This document shows, piece after piece, positions 1 through 11,225 of a DNA stretch of 64,000 nt. The stretch spans positions 626,471,914 through 626,535,913 of the forward strand of contig NC_056743.1 of assembly GCF_019279795.1 (NCBI RefSeq). Reading direction: 5' to 3'. The notes under the pieces were generated by a model. That model was not told where the DNA came from. It worked only from the letters and a program-made list of their open reading frames with translations, and made no database searches. The DNA is from Protopterus annectens. Lineage: Eukaryota > Chordata > Ceratodontiformes > Protopteridae. A program made the translations under genes and the position numbers. Every line of letters begins with the position of its first letter. Position 1 is the first letter of the stretch.

Positions 1-43
1 ACGATAGGAATAAATGGATAATACTGCCCAAAAAGACTTTTAA

Positions 44-383
44 CCAAACAAACAAGCAGTATTCACGACGAACGACTCCAAACCATCAGCTTAAGCAGAT
101 TAAACAGTTTAATTGCACGAACCACAAAGACACATATTCCTTTACCATAAACGCCTTAAACAAACAATCACTTGCGTTTTCGTCATTAAAATGACTTCAT
201 CAGATGACCAGCATATCCTAAAACCTTTAATTTATACTACAAATAAATCATAATCAACCAATAAAATTCAACCATTAATTAAAACTCCATTGTCATGTTA
301 TGTTACCCATTTGTTTAAAAGTTTGTATAAATACAAATAAATGGTTTGGAGTCGTTCGTCGTGAATACTGTTTGTTTGTTTGG
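44..383. mobile_element. TTAA-flanked MITE with 43-bp terminal inverted repeats
   Basis: Positions 44-86 and 341-383 are inverted copies of each other with one mismatch in 43 bases. The outermost bases are CC/GG and both sides are flanked by TTAA (40-43 and 384-387). The 340-bp interior is AT-rich and has no convincing coding capacity, so this is a non-autonomous DNA transposon. A TTAA duplication next to CC ends is typical of piggyBac-like elements, but other TTAA-using superfamilies are possible. The right flank is A1 RT sequence. Bases 1-39 are too short and diverged to assign. Confidence 0.8.
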
Positions 384-387
384 TTAA

Positions 388-1380
388 AGGTATGATAGGA
401 ATCATTGTTTCTAGGTCCTGAGAATGTTGACACCATAGGCTTTTTAGATTCCACTGTAGTTTCCTCATATGCAGTCTTGCATATGGAATTAGAAGAATGC
501 ACGAGGCCATGAACCCAAAGGCCTGCAGTAATTGTCTTGCAGACAGCAGGGTTTTTGTGGCCACTTGTTTGAAGTAGGTTGTCCAATGAATTTGTTTCTC
601 TGGCGTGAGGTAAGCCATCTGAGAAGTTGTATTCAAGCTTGCTCCCAGGAATATAATTTGTTGACAGGGTACCAGTTGCAACTTCTTTTCATTTCTGGTG
701 TACCCAAGACAAGTTAGAACCCTTTGTACAAAGGTCGGATTCAAAAATATGCCCTGGCTTTCTGTCTGAATTAGACAATTGTCGAGGTATGGGCAATATT
801 TGAATATTTCTTTGCCTGCAAAATGCAATAACTGGAGCTAGGCACTTTGTGAATACCCTGGGCGCAGTAGATAAGCCAAAAGGCAGTGCAGAGAACGGAT
901 AGTGCGTGTAGCCTTCTTTGAAGCGTAGGTATCTTCTGCAAGATTCCCTGATTAGGATGTGCAGGTATGCTTCTTTTAAATCTAGTGCTGCCAACCAGGC
1001 ATCTTTGCCTAGCATAGGAAGTAATTGGAGAAGAGTCAGCATCTTGAATTTTGGAATCTCCAGAAAGGTGTTTAGATTAGAAAGGTCCAGGATTGGACGC
1101 CATGACTTGTCTTTTCTGGGTACTAGGAAAAGTCTGGAATAGAAACCTTGTCCCTTTTCCTCTTCTGGTACCAGCTGAACAGCCACCATGCTTAAGAGAA
1201 AGTACTTGTTTTTGAGCCTCTGCCCACTGATTTGGGGGAAGGTCCGGCCAGCCACTTGGCCTTGGAAATGTGTGGAATCGAAAACTGTATCCCTGGGTCA
1301 CTATATTTAAAACCCATTTGTCCTGGGTAGTGAGTTCCCAGTTCTTTACATGAAGAGCAATCTTTCCCCCCAAAGGGGCA
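388..1380 (-). pseudogene. A1 reverse transcriptase fragment
   Basis: This is the RT of a DIRS polyprotein, which would copy element RNA into DNA. On the minus strand it runs from the pre-RT segment (NQWAEAQ, near 1210), through FYSRLFLVP and WRPILDLS (1060-1150), LDLKEAYLH (about 970) and ALPFGLSTAPRVFTK (about 860). The catalytic box at 778-789 reads YLDN instead of YLDD, so the second aspartate is gone. A frameshift near 830 separates this box from the palm. The thumb and connection region (FLGASLN, LLIPYARLHMRK) follows down to the MITE at 383. RH is not present. Clearly inactive. Confidence 0.85.
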
Positions 1381-1388
1381 GTCAGAAG

Positions 1389-3220
1389 TTAAGTGCTTGG
1401 AAATTTTAAAAGGAAGTCATTGAGACAGTTTACCATAGGGGGTGTCTTGTTATTCCCAGACTTGGAAGTGAAGGCCCCCCACTGCTTAGTTCTGAGAGTC
1501 CCTTGGGACTGAAACCTGGGTTTTTTGCTGTGTCTGGGTTTGGCTTGAGAAGACCTGGAAGGGGCTGGAAAGGTCCAATTCTTAGGCCAGTGCCTATTAA
1601 ATCTAGGAGGCTGAACTTGTAAAAAAATCTTTAACAGTTTGCATAGATTTAGCTTTATCTTCCATCTTTTTAAGAACTTCTTCAGCCTTGTTGCCAAACA
1701 GGCAGTCCTGATTTAGAGAAGCATCCAACAACTTACCTTTAACATGATCAGGTAAAGATTGCTTCTTAAGCCAAGCATGCCTTCTAAGCACAGACCCAGT
1801 AACAGCAGCCCTGCAAGAGGCCTCTAAAGAATCAAAACCACATTGCAAAGTATGTTTTCCAACTTGTTCAGCAGAATGCATTAAATCCTGTAAGTCTTTA
1901 TTTTCCACACAGTCAGGAATCAACATCATTTTCTGTTTAAGCAGTCCAATAACATGTTGCTGATATTTTAACATATGAAATTGGCAGTTTAAAGCTCTAA
2001 TTGCCAAAGTTGCTGAAGTATAAACATTTTTTCCCTATCTATCCAGCGCCCTGGAGTCTCTATCAGAAGGGGGTAGGAGTTTTAGCAGTAGAAGCCTTAA
2101 TGCCCTTGGTCCCCTGTGAAATAGTCTCTGGATTTGCAATAGGATTTTTGAAAAGGAACTTGTGGGACTCTTGTGACCCTGTAGTATCTGTCAGGTTTAC
2201 TGGGAGCAGGAGACAGGGAATCAGGGGCCAAACTGGATTCAAAGAAAGCATCAACAATGTCTAGTACAGTTGGAATAGCCAAAGGCCTATGCTGAGGTAG
2301 GAGAAGGAAATCCCTAAGCCTCTTCTTTGAATCATAAAATTCCTGGCTTCCCCAGTGAAAATGCTCCCGTAGAGTATGTAAAAATTTCTCCAAAAGAAAA
2401 ATCCTGAGGAGGGGATGCAGAGGGAATAGAGTCCTCTGCATCAGAATCCTCATAAGTAGGTAAGGACAAATCCAGGTCTTAGAGTCAGAAAAAACAGAAT
2501 CCTGATCAGAAGATTCATAATCAAGCTCAGCCCTAGGCCTCTTGGGGGGAGGGGGTTGGCTACTCCCGATTAGAGTTATTAGATCTTCAGCCATTTTTAT
2601 CATTTGTTTTTTTAGGCATAGAGGCCTGAGCATGTGGCCTGGGCATCAGTTTTTTAGACATGGATCGAGATTTAGGCCTTAGTAATGAAGGAGGCATCAA
2701 TTTAATATGCAAGTCCGCAGGCCTGAATACACCCTCAAAAGCTGCTGCCTGCACAGTGGCTCCGGACCCATCCAAGGTAGAGACATCCGCAGGTTCCATA
2801 AGTATCTCGCGGCATACTGGACTCCGAATGGGTCTCAGTAGAGGCCTGCGAATCAGAAGTAGTGGGTATCAGTGGCTGCGAAAGTGCCTCACTGAGTACT
2901 GGCGAACTGGCGACTGGCTTAGGAGAAGCGTCATCTGCTGTTTTGGACCTCGGCGGCCTGTCTCTGTCTTTATCTTTGCATTTTTTCGAAATCCCGGTAG
3001 TCTGATGACTAACCGACGACATTTCTGGATAATTAAACAGAGAACCGAAACATTTAGAGGCAAAAATATACCGACGACAGATAGTGCGCTGATTAAATAA
3101 AGCACAAAACCGACAGCAAGGTACGTCGTGGTCAGGGCCCAGGCAAGGAATACAGTATGAATGAAAATCTTTAGGAGGTATTTGCTTTCCACAAGTAATG
3201 CAATTAACTTTTACTGACAT
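1389..3220 (-). pseudogene. A1 Gag-like protein
   Basis: DIRS Gag, the presumed RNA-packaging protein. The start is taken as the ATG at 3218-3220, because the next codons give MSVKVNCITCGK, conserved in other copies. The first 45 residues hold a Cys/His array (CxxCG, HxxxC, CxxCLG, CxxC) that looks zinc-binding. A Ser/Pro-rich linker, an acidic Ser-rich stretch and the conserved RRHAWLK block (about 1780) follow. At least four frame changes occur (near 2735, 2600, 2090 and 1650). The tail contains the FLQVQPPRF motif just before pol. Confidence 0.85.
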
Positions 3221-3327
3221 CGGAAAGGAGCAAGAAAAAGTTTCCCCAACGGGGCACTTAGCTTTTAGTTGAAGACTTCGGTTCTGAAACTCAAAAATGA
3301 AAATTTCAGTAGTCGGCCGACGGGCAC

Positions 3328-3530
3328 TACAGTTGTGTACACTTAGCATAAATGTAGATGCTCAAGTGTATTCACTCTTGCAGTCATTACATATGGGTAA
3401 TCTGCTGGCAGGTTGCCCTCAGTCAGCCTGAATAAAGTCTTGGGTCCTGCGTCAGTTGCTGTCTCTTCTTCCATGACGTCAGGGGTATAAAACATGCAGC
3501 CAACGCCATTTTAATCAGTTTTTCTTGCCC
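3328..3530 (+). repeat. A2 3' ITR
   Basis: Inverted copy of 8456-8638. It shares the TGCAGTCATTACAT core, the GTCGGCCTGAAT-type block, the CRE/TATA segment and the TTTTTCTTGCC boundary. Relative to the 5' ITR it carries about 26 extra bases at its outer end. Confidence 0.88.
3474..3492 (+). promoter_or_regulatory. A2 3' ITR CRE + TATA box
   Basis: TGACGTCA at 3474-3481 and TATAAAA at 3486-3492 point into the element from its 3' end, so they could start an RNA antisense to YR. The spacer is about 9 bp shorter than in A4 or A12. Confidence 0.6.
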
Positions 3531-3562
3531 CAGATGTCGGGTGCCCCCCAAATGGAGCGCCA

Positions 3563-3584
3563 AAATAAATAAATAAATAAATAA

Positions 3585-3639
<55 letters not shown>
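3563..3639. repeat. A2 spacer microsatellite (AAAT)n-(AT)n-(CA)n
   Basis: An AAAT run passes into AT and then about 23 CA units. It lies between 3' ITR and ICR, the same place as the repeats in A4 and A12. Nearby open frames are low-complexity translations. Confidence 0.95.
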
Positions 3640-3643
<4 letters not shown>

Positions 3644-3747
3644 TATACATGTAATTTAGAACACAAAAAAATATATACCTCCAACTAAAAGCAAATACAC
3701 CAAAAAAGCTTTTGAGCATAAGGGGCTGGCGGGCGGGCAACCAGGAC

Positions 3748-3846
3748 TGCAACAGTGAATACACTCGAACATCTACATTTTTGGTAAGTGTACACAACTG
3801 TACTATCTTCTTTGTGTTTCACTGTTGCAGTCATTACATTTGGGTA
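3748..3846 (+). repeat. A2 internal complementary region
   Basis: The left half (to 3804) is the reverse complement of the 3' ITR terminus. The right half (from 3805) copies the outer end of the 5' ITR. Together they are the complement of the joined element ends, as expected of a DIRS circle-closing template. Confidence 0.88.
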
Positions 3847-3887
3847 GAATCCCAAAGCTATGGTTGGGAGGATGGAATTATACAGCA

Positions 3888-4911
3888 TTAGGAGTAGTTA
3901 TAAGGCCCATGCAGGACAGCAGTGGCAAAGCCTGCTCTGGATTTAGAAAAAGAGAGGTAAATGGTAATGTTTGGTGAACGTATGAAGTGAGCTCCAAGTA
4001 GCAGCTTATAGAATGTCTCTGGTAGGAACCCCTCTGAGAAAAGCTGCAGAAGTAGATGCAGCCCTGATGGAATGGGATCTGATCCCCTTGGGGACAGGTT
4101 TACCATGGTGCATGTAGCAGAAACTAATACAACAGCTTATCCATTTTGAAATAGTCTGCTTTGAAATAGCCTTTCCCTCTGCCCCTGCAGCAAATGCCAC
4201 CAGTAATTGCTCAGATTTTCTTAAGAGATTTTGTCCTGTTTAAGTAGAATCTTAGTTGTCTGTGTACATCCAATGAATGCAGAATCCGCTCCCCCTTGTT
4301 CTGTGGATTTGGAAAAAAAGTTGGCAGATGAATGGTCTGATTAAGAGCCACACTGGATACCACCTTAGGCATAAAGGATGGATTGGTCCTGAGGACCACC
4401 CTGTCCGGATAAAAGATAATGAAAGGCTCCACTGCCATGAGAGCCTGTAGTTCTGAAATCCTTCTAGCTGAAGTGACTGCTAAAGAAAAGCTGTCTTCCA
4501 AGTGAGAAATTTTATGTCTGCAGTAGCAGCTGGCTCAAAAGGAGGTAAAGTGAGTTTTTCCAAAACAAAATTGAGGTCCCATGCAGGAGTTTGTGCTTTC
4601 CTGGGAGGTCTTAAATGTAGCAGAGGATGAGAAAAGAGAGGAGGCTCTGTGTTGTAATGAGCTGAAATGGCAGAGGCATGTATTTTTATGGAAGAAAAAG
4701 ATAGGCCCTTGTGAAGCATCTCAGTTAAGTATTGCAGAATCTGAGGAATATTAGGCATTGCTGTGCTTATTCCTTGTGCTTGGTTCCAGCCACATAATCT
4801 TTTCCATTTATCAGCATAAGATTTTCTAGTACTAGGCCTTCTAGCCTCCAAAATGACATTCATCACAGGTTTACTGAGAGATGTGACTGGTGAAATTAGT
4901 TGATTAGCCAT
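3888..4911 (-). pseudogene. A2 tyrosine recombinase
   Basis: YR would integrate the circular DNA form. The start is taken at the ATG 4909-4911 (MANQL...), shortly before the conserved ILEARRPSTRKSYADKW core-binding segment (about 4850). The catalytic domain has TSARRISEL with the first Arg (about 4460), then HSIR in place of HSTR (about 4080, His and Arg kept), ATWSS and the KHYH nucleophile block (about 3975). It is split over at least three frames (breaks near 4490, 4205 and 4010). Upstream of 4911 the frame stays open to 5046, overlapping the RH tail. Confidence 0.85.
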
Positions 4912-6450
4912 GCTGCAAGATTCAGAGTTTGGACCGGAGTGTGCAGAATTTGATAGTTCTGCTGAGGCAGTAGATAAGGTGTCTGAGGCAGGTACCATGG
5001 AGGAAGGTGTGACATATTGCGTAGGAGCGGGTACCAGTGTTGGCACGGCCAGTCTGCATCAATCAGAATCATTTTCGGTTTTTCCTGTCTGACTTTTAGT
5101 AAAACCTTCGAGAGCAGAGGCAGAGGGGGAAAGGCATAGACGGACAGGTTTTTCCAGCTGAAGGATAGAGCATCCACTTTCCAAACTTTTTTATGATGAA
5201 TTTTTGTGCAGAATTTGTCCAACTGACAGTTTTGGGGAGAGGCAAAAAGATCCATGTCTGGGCTACCCCATCTTTGTGTCAACATGCTGAAGATTTGTGG
5301 ATCCAGTTTCCATTTGTGTGGGTCCATAAGATTTCTGCTTAGTTCGTCCGCCAAAGTATTTTGCTTTCCTGGCAGGAATTGAGCTTGTAGATGTATTTGG
5401 TAGGTCAAGACTGTGTTCCACAAAGCCATGGCTAGTCTGCAAAGGGGGTAGGAGTGGGTACCCCCCTGCTTGTTTATGTACCACATAACTGTGGTGTTGC
5501 CCGTCTTTACCAGTAATTGTCCTGGATGAAGAAAGTCCTTGAAGGCTGTCAGAGCATTCTGTACAGCTAGCATTTCTTTCTGGTTGATATGCAGGTGCAT
5601 TTGATTTGGGCTCCATTCGCCCTGAATGCATTTCCCCGCCAGATGGGCCCCCCAAGCATAATCTGATGAGTCTGTATTCAGGGTTTGGGTAACAGGGGGT
5701 GGAATGAACGACGGTCCCTTGTTTTGGTGACAGGCCTCTGCCCACCATAGGAACTCCTGTTGCAGGCAAGGAATGATAGGAATAATTGTTTCCAGGCTGT
5801 GACAATGTTGACTCCATAAGCTTTCTAAGTACCATTGACGTTTCCTTATATGCAGTCTTGCATATGGAATTCGTCCAGATAAGGATAAATTTGAATGTTT
5901 CTTTGTCTGCAGAATGCAATTATTGGTGCCAGGCACTTTGTGAAGACCCTGTGCGCAGTAGATAAGCCAAAGGGCAGTGCAGAGAACTGGTAATGCAAAC
6001 AGCCTGCTTTGAAGCGGAGGTATCATCTGCAAGATTCCCTGACTGGGATATGCAGGTAAGCCTCAAGTCTAGAGTTACCAACCAGGCATCCTTGCCTAGC
6101 ATAGGCAGTAACTGTTGTAGAGTTAGCATCTTGAATTTTGGAATGTCCAGGGAAGTATTTGGAATGGATAAGTCCAGAACTGCACGCCATGATTTGTTTT
6201 TTTTTTGGGTACCAGGAAAAGTCTTGAATAAAAACCTTGTCCTTTTTCCTTTTCTGGTACTTTTTGAATAGCCTTCATATCCATGAGTGACATAACTTGT
6301 TTCTGGGCCTCTGCCCACTGATTTGGAGGCAGATGTGGCCATCCGTTTGGAATTGGCAATGTGTGGAAATGAAATCTGTATCCCTGGGATACTATATTTA
6401 AGACCCACTTCTCCTGGGTAATTAAGATGTCAATTTTGTGCATGAAGTGC
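4896..6450 (-). pseudogene. A2 RT-RNase H with internal deletion
   Basis: One open frame (4896-6032) covers the end of RT, RNase H (SSDYAWGAHL near 5670; TVMWYINKQGGTHSYP near 5480) and the following DLFASPQN...YAFPPLPLL...DWP region, which DIRS annotation usually calls a Dam-like methyltransferase. At about 5869 the sequence jumps from YPYLD straight to IPYARLH, so the rest of the YLDD box and the RT thumb (about 350 bp) are deleted. The RT N-terminal part (5920-6450) is spread over two frames. Not functional. Confidence 0.85.
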
Positions 6451-6499
6451 TAGTTTTCCCCCCAAAGGGACTGCCAAAATGTAAGTGCTTGGAAATGGC

Positions 6500-8317
6500 A
6501 GAGGAAAGTCATTGAGACTGTTTAACGTGTGTGTGTGTGTGTGGGGGGGGGGGGCTTGCTACTTCCAGATTTGGAGGTGGAGGCACCCCATTGTTTTGTT
6601 CTGCAAGTTCCTTGTGACTGAAACCTGGATCCTTTGGAGTGTCTGGGTTTGACCTGAGCGGCTCTGTTGGGTACTGGAAAGGACCAATTCTTAGTAGGCC
6701 AGTGCCTACTGAACCTGGGTGGCTGCACTTGTAAGAAATCTTTTAGAGTTTGCATAGATTTAGCTTTGTCTTCCATCTTTTTCAAAACTTCTTCTGCCTT
6801 ATTAACAAACAGACTGTCCTGTTGTAAAGGAGCATCCAACAATTTTGCTTTAACATGAGGCAGATTTTGCTCCTTGAGCCAAGCATGCCTTCTTATCACA
6901 GATCCAGTTACGGCGGCCCTGCAAGAGGTCACCAAGGAATCAAAACCACATTGCAAAGTATGCTTTCCAACTTGTTCAGCTGAATGCAATAAATCCTGTA
7001 ACTCTTCTTTTCCACACAGTCAGAAATCAACTTCATTTTCTGTTTCAGTAAGCCCATGACAAGCTGCTGCTATTTAAGCATATGAAATTGACAGTTTAAG
7101 GCCCTGATTGCCAGGGTTGCAGACGTGTAAAACCTTTTTACCCAATCTATCCAGTGCCCTGGAGTCTATCAGAAGGGGTAGGATTTTTAGCAGTAGAAGC
7201 CTTAACACCCTTGGGACCCTGAGAAATTGTTTCAGGATCAGCAGTAGGGTTTTTAAAAAGAAACTTGTGGGAGTCGGGAACCCTGTAATATCTGTCTGAC
7301 TTACTAGGAGCTGGAGGCAGTGAAATCAGTAGCCATGCTGGATTCCGAGAAAACATCAACAATGTCTAAAACAGGAGGTATAGCCAAAGGCCTATGCTGA
7401 GGAAGAAGAAAATCCCTAAGCCTCTTTTTTGAATCCGAGAAATCCTGACTCACCCAATGAAAATGTTCCCTTAAAGTATGCAAGGTTGTCCAAAAGAATA
7501 ATCTTCAGGAGGAGATGCAGATGAGATGGATTCTTCTGCATCTGAATCCTCATAGGGTGGTATAGAAAATTCCTGATCAGAAGAGGAATCAGAAGAAATA
7601 GAAATCTGATCTGAAGATTCATAATCAGTGTCTTGCCTAGGCCTCTTATCAGGAGGGGGTTGGGAACTCCTGAACAAGGTAATTAAGTCCTCAGCCATTT
7701 TGATCATCTGTTTTTTAGGCACAGGGGCCTGAGCACGTGGCTCATGCGTCGTTTTTTAGCCTTAGAAGTTGTTTTTGAAGCTGGCATTGGTTTTATATAG
7801 AAATGTTGAGACCTGAAAACACCCTCAGAAGCCGGTGCCTGCTCAGCGGCTCTGGACCCATCAGAGGGAGAGACATCCGCGGGTACAATACTCTAAGAAT
7901 CTTGCGGCATACCGGACTTTGCATGGGTCTCGGTAGAGGCCTGCGACTCAAAAGTAGCAGGTATCAGGGGCTGTGAAAACACCTCACTGAGTACCGGCGA
8001 ACCGGCGACTGGCTTAGGAGAAGCTTCGTCGATTTTGGACCTCAACAATCTCTCTCTGTCCTTTTCTTTGCATTTTTTGTGAACTCCGGTAGTCTGATTG
8101 CTATCAGACGACATTTCTGGATAGTTAAATCTTGAGCCAAAATATTTAGAAGCAAAAATATACAGACGCTTAATAGTGCGTTGGTTAAATTTAGCACAAA
8201 ACCGACAGCAAAGCACATTGTGGTCAGGGCCTAGGCAAGGAATACAGTACAAATGAAAATCCTTATGAGGCGCATTTGCTTCCCACAAGTAATACAATTA
8301 TTAACTTTTACTGACAT
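6500..8317 (-). pseudogene. A2 Gag-like protein
   Basis: The start is the ATG at 8315-8317. The N-terminal Cys/His array is present (CxxCLGPDH near 8220), followed by a linker with EDSDAEES (about 7545), the PDRYYRVPDSHKF block (about 7280) and RRHAWLKEQN (about 6890). Frameshifts lie near 7890, 7470, 7400 and 7060. The C-terminal tail has been overwritten by a GT repeat and a G run at 6526-6554. Confidence 0.82.
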
Positions 8318-8455
8318 CGGTAAGGAGCAAGAAAAAGTTTCCCCAACGGGGTACTTAGTTTTAGGTTGAAGACTTCGGTTCTGAAACTTGAAAATGAAAA
8401 TTTCAGGAGTTGGCCGACTGGCACTTGCGAACTGCTTCTGCTTCTGGCACCGCGT

Positions 8456-8638
8456 GGCAAGAAAAACTGATTAAAATGGCGTCAGCTGCATGTTTTATAT
8501 CCCTGACGACCTGGCATCATGGAAGAAGAGACAGCAACCGATGCAGGACCCAAGACTTTGCTATTCAGGCCGACTAAGGGCAACCTGCCAGCAGATTACC
8601 CAAATGTAATGACTGCAACAGTGAAACACGAACATCAT
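8456..8638 (-). repeat. A2 5' ITR with TATA box
   Basis: Inverted partner of 3328-3530. Minus-strand TATAAAA lies at 8483-8489 and points toward gag. The CRE position has decayed (GGCATCAT). The ITR inner edge is the GGCAAGAAAAAC boundary at 8456. Confidence 0.85.
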
Positions 8639-8844
8639 CTGCTTCTGCTTCAGGCACTGCACAGCAAGAAGTACTAATGTAATGGTGTTGGCTGCATGTT
8701 TTATACCCCTGACGACATGACATCATCGAAGAAGAGACAGCAACCGATGCAGGACGCAAGACTTTGTTAATCAGGCTGACTGAGGGCAACCTGCAAGCAG
8801 ATTACCTAAATGTAATGACTGCAACAGTGAAACACGAAGAACAT
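8639..8844 (-). repeat. A1 5' ITR, outer part
   Basis: Resumes A1's ITR after A2. It has minus-strand TATAAAA (8699-8705) and a CpG-decayed CRE, TGACATCA (8718-8725), and ends in GAAGAACAT at 8844. Confidence 0.85.
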
Positions 8845-9690
8845 CTATGTTTTATGAGGCCAGAAAGGGGCAGTAAGGATCACCTTGGCCTTGCACATTC
8901 TTGCCTTTTGTATGAACTTGCTCATTAAGGGTAATGCAGAAAAGCACAGAGACCACCAGGGAGCCAACTGTGGACTATAGGATCCCTCTGTCCCTGATGA
9001 CGGATTAGGGCAAAGTAACTGCTGCACTTGTTGCTTAGGTAGGACACGAACTGGTCACAGCAAGGTTTGCTCTAGTGATTGAAAAATCAAAGTAGTCACT
9101 GTTAGACAGAGAAAACTCATGAGGCATCAAGACAGACCTGCTCAGCTTGTTCACCAGAACCCTGGATGACCCTGAGATAAGCACTGCTCTCAGAAAGCAA
9201 TGTAAAGACATCACCCATTGCCAGACTGTCATGGCTACTCAGCATATTTCAGTCGGCACTTGGATCACACCTCTGTGGAGACTGTCCTGAAACGTCTGCA
9301 ATGCTAGGACTGCTCATCTCCAGAACACGGATGGTCAAATATGGAGGTCAACCTTCACAAGTGCCCTGGACAGTCTTCACTTTGAAATGCCCTCACCCTA
9401 CCCTAGAAAGGAAGCATCTGTCATCAATACTGCCAGAAGGGCATCCATATGGAACTGACACCCATCAATCACAGAACAAGACATAATCCACCAGGCCATG
9501 TGTTGCCTGCAAATTTGAGTAAACCATATTTTGGCGTGAAACAGGTGAAACATTTGGGACCATTGTCCCCCTAAAGTCCACTAAAGGACCCGCATATAAA
9601 ATCTGGCCAATGGAACCATGAAGATAGTGTAAGCCATTAGTCCCAACAGGCAAAGAATCAGCCTTACTGGTGAACAGGAGTGATGAAAAA
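8845..9690 (-). pseudogene. C1: decayed B-like DIRS RT/RNase H remnant
   Basis: Minus-strand frames 9035-9232 and 8845-9027 resemble the RNase H to Dam-like region of family B (a VWQWVMSLHCFLRA block, an AFWPHK-like end). 9465-9690 resembles the RT connection region. The similarity is by eye and the frames are broken. A1 is inserted at its left edge and A3 at its right edge, so it predates both. It may be part of the same ancient element as C2 (60491-61216). Confidence 0.6.
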
Positions 9691-9900
9691 AGTACAGTTG
9701 TGTACACTTACCATAAATGTAGATGTATTTCACTGTTGCAGTCATCACACTTGGGTTATTTGCCTGCAGGTAGCCCTCAGTCGGCCTGAATACCAGAGTC
9801 TTGGGATTTCTGCATCGGATGCTGTTGCCTCTTCCAGGATGTCAGGTCGTCAGGGGTATAAAACATGCAGCTGACGCCATTACATCAGTTTTTCTTGCCC
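9691..9900 (+). repeat. A3 3' ITR
   Basis: Inverted partner of 35232-35404. It starts AGTACAGTTGTGTACACTTA and ends at TTTTTCTTGCC. TATAAAA is at 9857-9863; the CRE has mutated to AGGATGTCA. About 15 bases are missing after the outer extension compared with A4. Confidence 0.85.
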
Positions 9901-10060
9901 TAGATGTCAGGAGCCCCCAAAACAGGAAGCTATTACATGGTGGGGAACACCTCCAGTAAAAAGTAAATACCCCCTGCCATAAAAGATGGCCATAAAGGGG
10001 ATAGGTAAAAAGGATAGTGAAAGCCAGGAGGCTGGAGGGAGGGAAACCAGGACTGCAGCA

Positions 10061-10148
10061 GTGAATACACTCTAACATCTACATTTTTGGCAAGTGTACA
10101 CAACTGTACGATGTTCTTGGTGCTTCACTGTCTCATCACACTTGGGTT
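10061..10148 (+). repeat. A3 internal complementary region
   Basis: Complement of A3's joined ends, with the junction near 10110. The right half has lost about 6 bases of the TTGCAG core. Confidence 0.82.
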
Positions 10149-10197
10149 GACTCCAAAAGCTGAGGAAGGGTGAAGGCAGTCAAGAAGTATTGGTGCT

Positions 10198-11225
10198 GGC
10201 TAACAGGCCTTGTAAGACTGCTGTAGCAAATACAGCTCTGTATTTAGAAAAAAATAGTTAAGTGGTAATGCTTAGTGAAGGTGTGTACAGAACTCCATGT
10301 TGCAGCTTCCAGGATGTCCCTGGTGGGGACTCCCATGAGAAATGCTGTAGAGGGTGAAGTAGCTCTAGTGGAATGAGTTCTGATCCCAAGAGGGGTAGGT
10401 TTTCCAAGGTTCTTGTAGCAGAAATGGATGCAGTGTGCTATCCATCTGGAAATGGTTTGCTTCGAAATGGCCTTGCCCTCTGCGCCTGTAGCAAAGCTGA
10501 CTAGCAGCTGGTCAGATTTTCTGAAAGGCTTAGTCCTGTCAAGGTAAAACCTGAGCTGTCTGTGCATCTGCAAAGAGTGCAGAATCCTTTTCCATCTATT
10601 CTGAGGATTTGGGAAAAAGGTTGGCAAATGGATGGATTGGTTTAAAGCCACACTGGATATCACCTTGGGCATAAAGGAAGGGTTAGTCCCGAGGGAAACC
10701 CTGTCAGAATGGAAAATAATGAAGGTCTCCACCGCCATTAGTGCCTGTAACTCAGACACTCTTCTTGCTGAAGTAATAGCTAGAAGTAAGGCTGTTTTCC
10801 AAGACAGGAATTTTAACTATGCTAAAGCAGCAGGTTCAAAAGGGGGAAGTGTGAGCTTTTCCAGTACAAAGTTAAGGTCCCAGCCCGGGGTGGGAGCTCT
10901 CCTAGGGGGGCCTTAAACTGTTAGCCCCTCTCAGAAACTGTTTGATGAGAGGGTGAGAAAAGAGAGGCGGCTCAGTATTATAATAAGCTGAGATGGCAGA
11001 GGCATGAATCTTAATGGACGAAAAGGATAGGCCTCTGTGGAGCAGCTCTGCTAGGTAATCAAGGATTTGAGGTAAGCTGGGCACAGCTGTGTCCTTTCCT
11101 TGAGACCAACTCCAAGAACAATATATTTTCCATTTTTCAGCATAGGATTTCCTAGTACTAGGCGTTCTGGCCTCAAGGATGACGTCAAGCACCTGTTTGC
11201 TGAGGGATGCTGGTGGTGTATTCAT
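10198..11225 (-). pseudogene. A3 tyrosine recombinase
   Basis: The ATG at 11223-11225 precedes ILEARTPSTRKSYAEKW (about 11160). The C-terminal 170 residues (10244-10759) are continuous and keep the catalytic set: Arg in the ARRVSEL block (about 10765), HSTR (about 10378), ATWSS and KHYH (about 10275). Two lesions break it: an expanded G run near 10902-10908 shifts the frame, and an in-frame TAG lies near 10818. Otherwise one of the better YR copies. Confidence 0.86.

Larger units (their letters stand above)
3328..8638 (-). mobile_element. DIRS family A, copy A2, inserted in A1
   Basis: A structurally complete copy of 5311 bp: 3' ITR 3328-3530, ICR 3748-3846, YR, RT-RH, gag, 5' ITR 8456-8638. 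The left end lacks the terminal AG and the right end reads CGAACATCAT, a slightly scrambled GAAGAACAT. Removing A2 restores A1's ITR at a ...GCGAA^CTGCTTC... site, apart from about 9 bp missing on the left. An internal deletion removes part of RT. Confidence 0.88.
384..8844 (-). mobile_element. DIRS family A, copy A1 (5' part in window)
   Basis: The order on the minus strand is 5' ITR (ending at 8844), leader, gag and RT. The RH and YR parts lie beyond the window or were lost at the MITE. A2 (3328-8638) sits in the 5' ITR/leader. The right end GAAGAACAT at 8836-8844 is followed by C of the C1 remnant, matching the AA^C target used by other copies. Confidence 0.85.
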
